Assembly (NCBI RefSeq): GCF_016863635.1
Contig: NZ_BOPG01000113.1
Location: forward strand, 1-58,065
Direction: 5' to 3'
DNA: 58,065 nucleotides
From: Virgisporangium aurantiacum
Lineage (GTDB): Bacteria; Actinomycetota; Actinomycetes; Mycobacteriales; Micromonosporaceae
The position numbers were made by a program, and so were the translations under genes. This document shows, in pieces, positions 34,595 through 42,659 of the stretch. The notes under the pieces are model-generated. The model saw only the letters and a program-made list of their open reading frames with translations, searched no databases and had not been told where the DNA came from. Each line of letters starts with the position of its first letter. The stretch's first letter is position 1.

Positions 34595-35725
34595 GTGTCG
34601 ACGGTCCTCCGAGCGGTCGTGATGGCCCATCCCCGGCGGGCGGCGCTGGCGGCCCGGCTCGCCGACCGGCTCGGCCGGCAGACGTCGGTCGTCTTCGACC
34701 CGGAGCCGGACGGGGAGCCGAATCCGTTGCGCTGCGCCGTGCGCGCCTGGCAGCGCTGCCCGCCGGGGTCGACCCACCACCTGGTGGTGCAGGACGACGT
34801 CGAGCCGTCGAGCTGGCTGTGGGAGCTGGCGGACGCGGCGGTGGACCGGTTTCCGGACGCGGTGCTCGCGCTGTACGTCAACGCGAACAGCTTCAACGGC
34901 GATGCCGCCCGGGTGGCGATGCTGGCCGGACACACGTGGTTGCCGCCGTTCCGGTACGAGTACTTCCCCACGCTCGCCGTCGTGATGCCGTGCCGGACGG
35001 CGCACGAGTTCGCCGCGTGGAGCGGCCCGCGCGTCCCGGTGGAACGCGACGACGACCAGGCCCTGGCCCGGTTCCTCCGGAGCCGGCCGGATCCGGCGTT
35101 GCTCCGGGTTCCCGCCCTGGTGGAGCACGGCCGGCACGCCAGCCTCGCGGGCTGGGGCCACCAGGGGATCCGTCGGTCGGTGAGCTTCCAGGCGGATCCA
35201 CCCGGGTCCGACCCGGAGCTCGAACTGGCGGCGCTGCCGGCGCTGCCGCGGTTCGTCGACGGCCGGTCGAGCCTGGTGGTCTTCGGAGACCGGGGCGACC
35301 GGCCGCCCCGCGTCCTCCCCGACGACGAGCATCTGTCCTTTGTGGACATGACCCGGTTGGGTGTCCCCCGGCTCGCCACGGTGCTGTTCGCCGGCGTCAC
35401 GGATCCGGGCGGCCCGCCGACCGGCCGGCTGCGTCTCGTCCGCCAGCTCACCCTCGCGGGGTACAGCCTCGGCCGGGTGCTCGCCGCCGCGGGCGCCGAC
35501 CCCGTCACGGCGCTGCGTCGAACGGACCGGCGGGATGCCGCCATGCGGTCCTACATCGAGGCCGGGCTGGCCGGCACCGGGTTGCTCGACCGCTGGAGCG
35601 GCCAACTCGACGCGCTCGCCGAGGGCGTGTGGACGGCGGTCGCGGCGGGCCTACGCGGGCACCCGTCAACGGATGCCGCGGAACGGCACCCGGACCTCGT
35701 GCCCGACGCGCTGCGCCTCCTGTAG
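34595..35725 (+). CDS. GT-A-like 'QDDVEP' protein, copy 2
   Basis: 376 aa from GTG 34595. It shares the layout of the 14382-15413 protein: VVMAHPRRAALAARLADRLG, then DPEPDGEPNPLRCAVRAW, then HHLVVQDDVEPSSWLWE. The middle part is also alike (MLAGHTWLPP against MAGASWVPM). The Arg/Trp segment followed by an Asp-Asp motif suggests a GT-A nucleotide-sugar fold; this is inference. It follows the PDHW gene by 2 bases as a two-gene forward operon. Its last 60 bases overlap the convergent GT2-methyltransferase-like gene. Confidence 0.65.
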   Translation: MSTVLRAVVMAHPRRAALAARLADRLGRQTSVVFDPEPDGEPNPLRCAVRAWQRCPPGSTHHLVVQDDVEPSSWLWELADAAVDRFPDAVLALYVNANSFNGDAARVAMLAGHTWLPPFRYEYFPTLAVVMPCRTAHEFAAWSGPRVPVERDDDQALARFLRSRPDPALLRVPALVEHGRHASLAGWGHQGIRRSVSFQADPPGSDPELELAALPALPRFVDGRSSLVVFGDRGDRPPRVLPDDEHLSFVDMTRLGVPRLATVLFAGVTDPGGPPTGRLRLVRQLTLAGYSLGRVLAAAGADPVTALRRTDRRDAAMRSYIEAGLAGTGLLDRWSGQLDALAEGVWTAVAAGLRGHPSTDAAERHPDLVPDALRLL

Positions 35726-36880
35726 CAGGTTCTTGCCCCACAACTCCCACAGGCCGCGCAGCCGGGACGTGATCACGACCAGATCGAACGACTTGTCGGG
35801 CAGCCCGGTGCGCAACCCGATCCCGTACCGACCGGTGTGCCCGGGCCGCACGGCGCGGCAGAGGAGGTCCCGGTCGAAGTCCAGCAACGTGTAGACCGAG
35901 CCGTCGGCCGCCCACGACGCGGGAACGCTGCCGCCGCAGCCGAACACCGCCACCCGCCGCGGCACGTCGGAGCCGACCGTTTCGAGTTCGCCGAGCACGT
36001 CGACGCGGCGGGACCGGCGGGCCCACGACAGCAGCCGGTGGCCGGCGTCCTCGACCATCATGGGGTACCGGGTCAGCAGGATGAACGCGCACAGCTCCAC
36101 GATCGGCGTCCGGTGCTTGTCGAGGAACAGTTGCATGTTGGCCATCGACGTCACGACGTTGTTCGCATCGCGCCCGTGCGGCAGCTCGACCGACCACGCG
36201 TCGCGGGACAGCACGATCGGGATCCCGTGCTCGGTGACGCGGTAGCCGAGCTCGATGTCCTCGGTGCCCCAGGAGTGGAAGTCCTCGTCGAACCCGCCGA
36301 CCGCCCAGAAGTCCTCGACGCGCATCGAGATGTTGCCCGACCAGAACAGGTACCACGGCGCCGCCATCCTGCCGACGTCGAAGTCGACGAACTCGAACTC
36401 GTAGTGGCGCGAGTCGAAGAAGGTCCGGTCGTCGGCGAGGCGCTCCACGATGGTCACCGGATCGAGCCGCATCACCGCGTCGTCGAGTGACCGGCTCTCG
36501 CCGAGCGGGGCGTAGCCGTGCACGTACCCCATGACGGCCGCCCGGTCGCGGTGGGCGTCGACGTGTGCGTGGACGTAGTCGGGGTTGGCCAGCGCCCCGT
36601 CGTCCAGGAACGCGACGACGGGAGCCGTCGCCAGCCGCGCGCCCGCGTTGCGGGCGGCGCCGGCCCGGAAGCCGAGGTCCTCCTGGAAGTGGTACCGCGT
36701 CCGCAGCCGGGTCGCGTACTCCGCGACGACCCCGGCGGTGTCGTCGGAGGACCCGTCGTCGGCGATCACGACCTCGAAGGACTCCACCGGGAACCGTTGC
36801 GCGACAAGCGTTTCCAGCGTCCGTCGCAGGAGCGCGGCACGGTTGTAGGTCGGTATGACCACCGAGAGCGCGACCGTCAC
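35666..36880 (-). CDS. GT2 glycosyltransferase with methyltransferase-like C-terminus
   Basis: 404 aa from GTG 36880, with GGGAGG upstream. The N-terminal ~270 residues are a clear GT2 enzyme: LSVVIPTYNRAALLRRTLET, ADDGSSDDT, FLDDGALANPDY and the GT7C-like FHSWGTEDIELGYR. The C-terminal ~110 residues (VAVFGCGGSVPASW, YTLLDFDRDLLCRAV, SFDLVVITSRLRGLWELW) read like a short Rossmann methyltransferase core with a weak motif I, possibly degenerate. It overlaps the ABC permease stop as GTGA. It is the last gene of the eleven-gene block II operon and overlaps QDDVEP copy 2 tail to tail by 60 bases. Confidence 0.82.
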   Translation of the reverse strand: MTVALSVVIPTYNRAALLRRTLETLVAQRFPVESFEVVIADDGSSDDTAGVVAEYATRLRTRYHFQEDLGFRAGAARNAGARLATAPVVAFLDDGALANPDYVHAHVDAHRDRAAVMGYVHGYAPLGESRSLDDAVMRLDPVTIVERLADDRTFFDSRHYEFEFVDFDVGRMAAPWYLFWSGNISMRVEDFWAVGGFDEDFHSWGTEDIELGYRVTEHGIPIVLSRDAWSVELPHGRDANNVVTSMANMQLFLDKHRTPIVELCAFILLTRYPMMVEDAGHRLLSWARRSRRVDVLGELETVGSDVPRRVAVFGCGGSVPASWAADGSVYTLLDFDRDLLCRAVRPGHTGRYGIGLRTGLPDKSFDLVVITSRLRGLWELWGKNLLQEAQRVGHEVRVPFRGIR

Positions 36881-37938
36881 ACGTCCTCCCAGCGGAACAG
36901 CCAGGCGGCGACGGCGGTGAGGACGACCGTGAAGCCCAGCAGGATCGCGAGTTCCGGAACCACCTGGCTCACGTGCCCGTCCCGCGCGAGCACGTCCAGC
37001 ATCCCGATGTTCAGGTGCCGCAACGGCAGCACCTGCGCGATGGTGCGGACCCAGGCCGGCGCGACGTCGAGCTGGAAGAACGAGCCGGACAGGAACGCCA
37101 TCGGGATGACGATGAGGTTCGCCACCACCGTCGACGTCTCGATGGTCTTCGCCTTCGCGCCGGCGAGCAGGCCGATGGACAGGAACGCGAGCGTCGCGGC
37201 GAGCACCAGCGGGATGGACAGCCACCAGTCGCCGGTCAGCCGGAGCCCGAAGAACAGGGCGGCCACCGCGAAGAACACCACGGTCTGCACCAGGGCGAGC
37301 CCGAGGCTCACCACCACCCGGGCGCCGATGATGGCCGGCACGCCCACCGGTGTGAACGTCAGCCGCCGCAGGAGTTTGTTCTGCCGCCAGGAGACGAGCG
37401 TCGACGCGGCGGTGAACGTGGCGCCGGTCGCGATCGCCCAGCCCAGCAGTCCCGGAGTCAGGTACTGAATGGGCTTGAGCGACGCGTCCGTCACGCTCGA
37501 GACGGTCAGCTGGAACTGCGCCGGCTGGCCGGTGGCGGCCAGGTTCGCCGCCTCCACCAACGAGTTCAGGACGCTGCGCACCGTGCCCGCCGAGGCCGGG
37601 TCGGCCGCCGACGTGTGCAGAACCACCTCGTCGCCGCGCTGCTCGACCACCGCGGCGGCCGTGCCGTCACGCACCCGGGCGAGCGCGGCGGCCAGATCGT
37701 CGGACCGGCCGAGGTCGAGGACCCGGCCGATCCCGGCGCGCCCGTCCGGCGGCAGCGCGTCCAGGACGGGGACCGGGCCGACCTGGATCACCGTGTACCG
37801 CGGCGACTGGCCGTTGCCGAACAGTCCACCGACGATGATCAGGAAGATCAGCGGGAACAGGATCGTGAAGAACAGCGACGTGCGGTCGCGCACCGTTCCC
37901 CGGAACAGCACCACAGCCATCGTCCCAAAACCGCTCAT
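36877..37938 (-). CDS. ABC-2 type transporter permease
   Basis: 353 aa from ATG 37938. One N-terminal helix (SLFFTILFPLIFLIIVGGLF) is followed by a ~120-residue extracytoplasmic part. Five more helices follow, including LVQTVVFFAVAALFF and VLAATLAFLSIGLLAGA. This is the DrrB/YhgE-like ABC-2 layout used for drug, polysaccharide or lipid export. It overlaps the ATPase gene by ATGA, so the two form one transporter. As part of the block II operon it is the likely exporter or self-resistance system for the product. Confidence 0.9.
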   Translation of the reverse strand: MSGFGTMAVVLFRGTVRDRTSLFFTILFPLIFLIIVGGLFGNGQSPRYTVIQVGPVPVLDALPPDGRAGIGRVLDLGRSDDLAAALARVRDGTAAAVVEQRGDEVVLHTSAADPASAGTVRSVLNSLVEAANLAATGQPAQFQLTVSSVTDASLKPIQYLTPGLLGWAIATGATFTAASTLVSWRQNKLLRRLTFTPVGVPAIIGARVVVSLGLALVQTVVFFAVAALFFGLRLTGDWWLSIPLVLAATLAFLSIGLLAGAKAKTIETSTVVANLIVIPMAFLSGSFFQLDVAPAWVRTIAQVLPLRHLNIGMLDVLARDGHVSQVVPELAILLGFTVVLTAVAAWLFRWEDV

Positions 37939-38837
37939 GGCCGGTACTCCCGCCCGGTCAGGGTGAGGAACACGTCTTCGAGGGTGGCCCCGCGCACGCT
38001 CAGGCCGCGCAGCGCGTCGCGGGTCGCGAGGTGGGCCAGAACGGCGGCCGGGTCGGGCGTGGCGATGGTGAGCGACTCGTCGTCCCCGGTGACCACGGCG
38101 TCGGGGAACGACCGGACGGCCGCCTCGACGGAGATGGCGCCCGCCTGGACGGTGATGCGATGCGCCGCCGCCAGGTCCCGCACGAGTGCCGCCGGCGCGC
38201 CGCAGCGGAGGATGCGGCCATTGTCCATGATGGACACCCGATCGCAGAGCACCTCCGCCTCGTCCATGAAGTGGGTGGTCAGCACGACCGTGCGACCCTC
38301 CGCGTTGATCTTCCGCAGCAGGTCCCACAGGTTGCGCCGGGCCTGCGGATCGAGGCCCGAGGTCGGCTCGTCGAGGAAGACGACCTCCGGATCGTGGACG
38401 AGCGCGCACGCGATCGCCAGCCGCTGCGCCTGCCCGCCCGACAGCGCGCTGGCGCGGGCGCGCGCCTTGCCCGTCAGGCCGAACGCCTCCAGCATCTCGT
38501 CGGCCCGCCGGACCGGCACCCGGTACAGGGCCGCGAAGGCGCGTATCTGCTCGGCCGTGGTGAGCCGCTCGAAGAGCGCGGTCGTCTGCAACTGCACGCC
38601 GATCCGCGACCGCAGCGCCGCGTTGCGGGGCCACGGCGGGACGCCGAGGACGCGCACCGTGCCGGAGTCGGGCCGGCGCAGGCCCTCCACGATCTCGAGG
38701 GTCGTCGTCTTGCCCGCGCCGTTCGGGCCGAGGATCCCGAAGAACTCCCCGGTGCCCACCTCGAACGACAGGCCGTCGACCGCGACCGTGGTGCGGTAGC
38801 GCTTGCGGATGTCGTCGACCACGATCGCGGAGGTCAT
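37935..38837 (-). CDS. ABC-2 transporter ATP-binding protein
   Basis: 300 aa from ATG 38837. Walker A is GPNGAGKTTT (near residues 38-47), with Q-loop VQLQTTALF, signature LSGGQAQR, Walker B VVFLDEPTSGLD and switch His in TTHFMDEAE. A ~75-residue C-terminal domain of the DrrA type ends EDVFLTLTGREYRP. It partners the overlapping permease. DrrA-like ATPases often serve in antibiotic export and immunity. Its start overlaps the aminotransferase stop (ATGA). Confidence 0.93.
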   Translation of the reverse strand: MTSAIVVDDIRKRYRTTVAVDGLSFEVGTGEFFGILGPNGAGKTTTLEIVEGLRRPDSGTVRVLGVPPWPRNAALRSRIGVQLQTTALFERLTTAEQIRAFAALYRVPVRRADEMLEAFGLTGKARARASALSGGQAQRLAIACALVHDPEVVFLDEPTSGLDPQARRNLWDLLRKINAEGRTVVLTTHFMDEAEVLCDRVSIMDNGRILRCGAPAALVRDLAAAHRITVQAGAISVEAAVRSFPDAVVTGDDESLTIATPDPAAVLAHLATRDALRGLSVRGATLEDVFLTLTGREYRP

Positions 38838-40075
38838 GCCGCTACCTCTCGCATCACCTTGGTGAACGCCGCGGCGTAGTGGGCCATCAGGCGCCCGTCG
38901 TTGGGTGGGGTGAGGCCCAACGGCTGGACGATGTGGTCCCGGGCCCGGCACGCCTCGGGAAAGTCCGCGGCGTCGTACGTGCGCGCCGGGCCGGCGTGGC
39001 CGCACGTCCACGGGCAGCCGCGGCCGTATCCGCGCCGCCGCTGGAACAATCGCATGCCGGGCAGGACGAAGTCCGGACGCCCCAACGGGACGCCCTCCGC
39101 GGCCAGGGCCGCCCGGATCGTCGGCACCCGCTCCCCCGGCACGTCGAGACGGATCGGGTACCGGTAGTAGGCGTGCCGTCGTCCGGCCGGCTCGTGCGGC
39201 AGGACGAGGCGCGGCACGTCGGACAGCGACGCGGTGAGCGCGGCCGCGTTCGCGCGGGTCGCCTCGATCGTCTCGGCGAGGCGGCCGAGTTGGGACCGGG
39301 CGAACGCGGCGGTGAGCTCCGGCATCCGGTACATCCATCCCATGGCGTCGGCGTCGAAGTCGCGCGGACCGCCGGGATCGCGGGTCTCGCCGAACTGTTG
39401 GACGCGGGCGGCGGCCTGCCACACATCCTTGTCCCGGGTGACGAACAGCCCGCCTTCGCCGGCGCTGAGCAGCTTGCCGCCGTTGAGGCTGAACGCGGCG
39501 GCGGTGCCGAACGTGCCGACCCTGCGGCCGTCGAACTCGGCACCGTGCGCCTGGCAGCAGTCCTCGATGACCGGCAGCCCGTGCCGGGCGGCGACCGCCA
39601 GCACGGCGTCCATGTCGGCGGCGAGCCCGTGCAGGTGGACGACGAGGATCGCCCGGGTGCGTCCGGTGATGGCCGCCTCGATCGCGGCCGGGTCGATGGT
39701 GTACGTGGTCGGCTCGATGTCGACGAAGACGGGGATCGCGTTGTGGTGCAGGACGCACGTCGCGGACGAGGTCCACGAGTACGCGGTCGTGACGACCTCG
39801 TCGCCCGGTTGGACACCCACCGCCGCGACGGCCATGTGCAGGGCGGCGGTGCCGCTGTTGGTGGCGAGGCAGTAGCGGGCGCGGACGAAGTGCGACCATT
39901 CCCGTTGCAGGGCCGTCGTCTCCGGCGCGTCGACCCCCCACATCACGCCCCGGTCGAGTACCCGCAGCACCGCGTCCCGGTCGACGGGCAGGATCCTGGG
40001 CCAGGGTGCGACGGCACCGGGCGGAACCGCCGGCGCACCGCCGTGCAGCGCGAGCCGCGTCCCGGTGACGGTCAT
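38834..40075 (-). CDS. DegT/DnrJ/EryC1-family PLP aminotransferase
   Basis: 413 aa. The PLP lysine is Lys201 in SLNGGKLLSAGEGG, and Asp172 in VIEDCCQAHGAE binds the pyridine nitrogen. TNSGTAALHMA near 73-82 is the phosphate-binding turn. The family transaminates keto-sugars (NDP-sugars), scyllo-inosose or, in AHBA synthases, aromatises an aminoshikimate precursor. The sequence does not single one out, but a sugar substrate fits the surrounding glycosyltransferases. ATG 40075 overlaps the previous stop. An unusual Cys-rich insertion (RGCPWTCGHAGP) lies near the C-terminus. Confidence 0.88.
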   Translation of the reverse strand: MTVTGTRLALHGGAPAVPPGAVAPWPRILPVDRDAVLRVLDRGVMWGVDAPETTALQREWSHFVRARYCLATNSGTAALHMAVAAVGVQPGDEVVTTAYSWTSSATCVLHHNAIPVFVDIEPTTYTIDPAAIEAAITGRTRAILVVHLHGLAADMDAVLAVAARHGLPVIEDCCQAHGAEFDGRRVGTFGTAAAFSLNGGKLLSAGEGGLFVTRDKDVWQAAARVQQFGETRDPGGPRDFDADAMGWMYRMPELTAAFARSQLGRLAETIEATRANAAALTASLSDVPRLVLPHEPAGRRHAYYRYPIRLDVPGERVPTIRAALAAEGVPLGRPDFVLPGMRLFQRRRGYGRGCPWTCGHAGPARTYDAADFPEACRARDHIVQPLGLTPPNDGRLMAHYAAAFTKVMREVAA

Positions 40076-41403
40076 TCCCCGTCCTCCAGCCGCTCCAGCA
40101 GCCGGACGAGGGCGGCCAGCTCCGCCCGCAGACCCGCCATGAGCCGCTCCAGCGCGCCGATGTGCACGGCGGTGCCGAGCCGGGCCGTCTCGTCCACCGA
40201 AACGCCGCAGTAGGCCAGCAGGCCTTCGAGGATCCGCAGATACGGCGCGAGATTCGGCGGGACGGCGAGGTCGCCGCCGGCCCACGCGGCGAGTTCGGCC
40301 CGCAGCGCGGCGAGCTCTCTCATGGCGCCGGCGTAGTCGGTGCCGACGATGCTGCGGAAGCCGACGTCGGCCAGCGGCTTCAGCTCCTCGGACAGGTGAC
40401 GCATCGACAGCAGGTGCGCGCGGACGCTCGCCTCGGCCTTGTCCGCCTGCCGGCTCGCGGCCGCCACCAACTCGGCGTCCACGACGTTGCGCGCCTGAGC
40501 GGCGCGCGGGGCGGGCTCGTCGCCATGCGCGGTGTCGTCCTCCGCGACCATCCGCACCAGCCGGCGCCGGTAGATCGGCACCTCCCGGCCGGCCCCGTCG
40601 GCATAGACGCCCACGATGACCTCGGTGAACTCGCCGGCCAGGAGGTCGCCGGTGTCCTGGGCGAGCTGGATCGTTCCCCAGTACGACGATCGCCCCCGCT
40701 GCAGCGTGGCGCCGGCCCGGGTGGTGAGCTCGCAGTCGAGGCAGTCGAAGCCGTACGCGGCGGCGGGCTTCCCGTTGCGCAGGCTGTACCCCAGCTTGAC
40801 CGCGTGCATCTGGTTGTTGCGGAAGACCGCGTTGGTGGCCGGGTCGGAGAAGTGCAACATGCCGCCGGTGCCGGAGTGCCGGTCGAGGTTCACCCGCACG
40901 CCCGTGCGGTCCAGCGCCGACGTGGTGCCCAGATGGGTGCACAGGACCTCGAACAGCAGGACGTCCCACGTCAGCATCAGCAGCAGGTCGACGGCCGGTG
41001 ACTTGGGCAGGTCCGGATACCGGATGTTGGTCATTCCCCAGCCGGCACCGTCGCCCTCGACGAGGTCGCCGCTGACGTCGCTGTGCGGCAGGATCATCGT
41101 GAACGACTGCCCGCGGGCGAACGTCCAGTCCCGCCACGGCACGGTGTCGGGTTCCGGTCCGGTGGCGGCGGTGCGGACGCCGACGTCGAGCCAGGTGTAC
41201 CGGGCCCGGGCGAGCGTCGGCGCGGCGGCGGGATGCACGCTCCGGGTGAGCGTGCTGCGCACGTCCTGCCACTTGTAGGGGGTTCCGCGCGGGGTCATGA
41301 AGTCGTTGTGCATCGTTGCGGTGAACCGGCACGGGACGTTCGGGTCGATGGTCCGTCGCCCGATCGCGTGCGGCGTTCCGAGCGCCGCGAACGTGTCCAT
41401 CAT
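40072..41403 (-). CDS. 443-aa protein of unknown function
   Basis: No family recognised. The N-terminal ~290 residues look beta-rich (CRFTATMHNDFMTPRG, YTWLDVGVRTA, FTMILPHSDVSGDLVE, MTNIRYPDLP). The last ~150 residues are helical, with coiled-coil-like Leu/Ala patterns (MRELAALRAELAAW, LERLMAGLRAELAALVRLLE). CLDCEL is a lone Cys pair. The start is ATG 41403 or 41400; the former overlaps the preceding stop. It lies between a DUF6365-like protein and the aminotransferase in the block II operon, so it is probably a pathway protein. A structural or scaffolding role is possible, but this is a guess. Confidence 0.7.
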   Translation of the reverse strand: MMDTFAALGTPHAIGRRTIDPNVPCRFTATMHNDFMTPRGTPYKWQDVRSTLTRSVHPAAAPTLARARYTWLDVGVRTAATGPEPDTVPWRDWTFARGQSFTMILPHSDVSGDLVEGDGAGWGMTNIRYPDLPKSPAVDLLLMLTWDVLLFEVLCTHLGTTSALDRTGVRVNLDRHSGTGGMLHFSDPATNAVFRNNQMHAVKLGYSLRNGKPAAAYGFDCLDCELTTRAGATLQRGRSSYWGTIQLAQDTGDLLAGEFTEVIVGVYADGAGREVPIYRRRLVRMVAEDDTAHGDEPAPRAAQARNVVDAELVAAASRQADKAEASVRAHLLSMRHLSEELKPLADVGFRSIVGTDYAGAMRELAALRAELAAWAGGDLAVPPNLAPYLRILEGLLAYCGVSVDETARLGTAVHIGALERLMAGLRAELAALVRLLERLEDGE

Positions 41404-42659
41404 CGGTTGGCCACCTCCACCTCGAGGACGTCGCCGGCCGGGGGCATCCGGCCGAGCCGGTCGCGGAAGTCCATCTGACGGCTGTGGAGCACAGTCCGGA
41501 TGCTCGCGTCGTCAAGCAGGCCGTGCTGTGTCCGCAGCACCTCGTCCCGGTCGAAGACGTTCGCGGTGACGAAGCAGTCGGTGTACGGGTTGTCGCGCAG
41601 CACGGGGGTGAGGAAGCCGTACCAGCCCCACGGGCAGACCCGGAACGGGTACGCGGCCGTCAGGCCCGGCGCCGCGTCGACGAGCCAGCCGTGCCCCGCG
41701 CGGTCCCGGCCGTCCGGGCCGAGATAGAGCGTGCGGTCGTTCTGGAGCAGCAGCGACGGGACGCCCGCGAGCACGGCGTGCGAGAGCGTCACCGACGCCG
41801 CGTTCGTGGTGACGTACAGGTCCGCGCCGACGAGCTGTTCGTAGAACGACGTGGGCGGAAGCGTCGGCAGGTGCCGGTACTCGATCTGCTCGGCGATCGG
41901 GAACCGCCAGGGCACCGGGCCGACGTGCACCACCGTCAGCGGCCGGCGCAGCGCCGCCAGGTGGCTGTGCAGCACCCGCGGCATCGCGTCGATGAGCTGC
42001 GCCATGCCGGACGCTCCGGACCGCTTGTTGACGTCGACGTACTCCCACCGCGAGTTGGCGAGGAACACCGTCGGCCGGCGCACACGGCCCGACCCGTTCG
42101 TCCGGCGGTCCGGTGGGTCCAGGCCGCCGTCGTGCGGCCCGCCGCCGGCCAGCGCGACGTGCACGACGCCCCCGGAACCGCCCGATCCACCCACGGCCGG
42201 GCGGTTCAGCGGGCAGTTGCGGATCAACAGGTCGCACGACTCCAAGAGGGGTGGGAACCGCTTGAGGTGGTGGCCGTAGAAGTCGACCACGTAGTCGGCG
42301 GCCCGCCAGTCGTACTGGTCGAAGCTGGCCAGCGGCAGGCCGTACCGCTCGCGCAGGATGCGCACGTTCAGGCCGGACCAGCCGACCGAGTAGTTCAGCG
42401 TGAACGCGTCCGCGGCGACGAGCATGGTCGGCCGGAAGCTCGCCACCACGCCGTCGACGATGTCGAGGTTGGCCGCGGTCGACCGGCCGTCCAGCGCGAT
42501 CGCCGGGATGCCGAGATCGCGCAACTGCGGCACCACGTCGGCGGTGGCGAGGAAGGCGATCGTGTACGTCGACCGGGGCAGCCGGCGGGCGGCGTCCGCG
42601 GCGATCGTCACGTCTCCGCGCGACAGGTGACCGAGGCCGAGGAACAACAGCTTGATCAC
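41400..42659 (-). CDS. DUF6365-like GT-B-type protein, copy 1
   Basis: 419 aa from GTG 42659, which overlaps the preceding stop (GTGA). The N-terminus IKLLFLGLGHLSRGDVTIAA, a middle LLIRNCPLNRP and a C-terminal WGWYGFLTPVLRDNPYTD recur in the next gene upstream. The two-domain pattern (Rossmann start, Gly-rich linker around 160-190, then LAGVPSLLLQND) is like GT-B glycosyltransferases. I believe it belongs to DUF6365, from memory. A Gly-rich, low-complexity insertion (GGSGGSGGVVHVALAGGGPH) sits between the domains. Confidence 0.68.
   Translation of the reverse strand: MIKLLFLGLGHLSRGDVTIAADAARRLPRSTYTIAFLATADVVPQLRDLGIPAIALDGRSTAANLDIVDGVVASFRPTMLVAADAFTLNYSVGWSGLNVRILRERYGLPLASFDQYDWRAADYVVDFYGHHLKRFPPLLESCDLLIRNCPLNRPAVGGSGGSGGVVHVALAGGGPHDGGLDPPDRRTNGSGRVRRPTVFLANSRWEYVDVNKRSGASGMAQLIDAMPRVLHSHLAALRRPLTVVHVGPVPWRFPIAEQIEYRHLPTLPPTSFYEQLVGADLYVTTNAASVTLSHAVLAGVPSLLLQNDRTLYLGPDGRDRAGHGWLVDAAPGLTAAYPFRVCPWGWYGFLTPVLRDNPYTDCFVTANVFDRDEVLRTQHGLLDDASIRTVLHSRQMDFRDRLGRMPPAGDVLEVEVANR

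Noticed and set aside
38834..40075. Calling the DegT enzyme an AHBA synthase
   Set aside because: The NGGKLLSAGEGG region is shared by several subgroups, and no aminoshikimate genes are present; only the family can be claimed.
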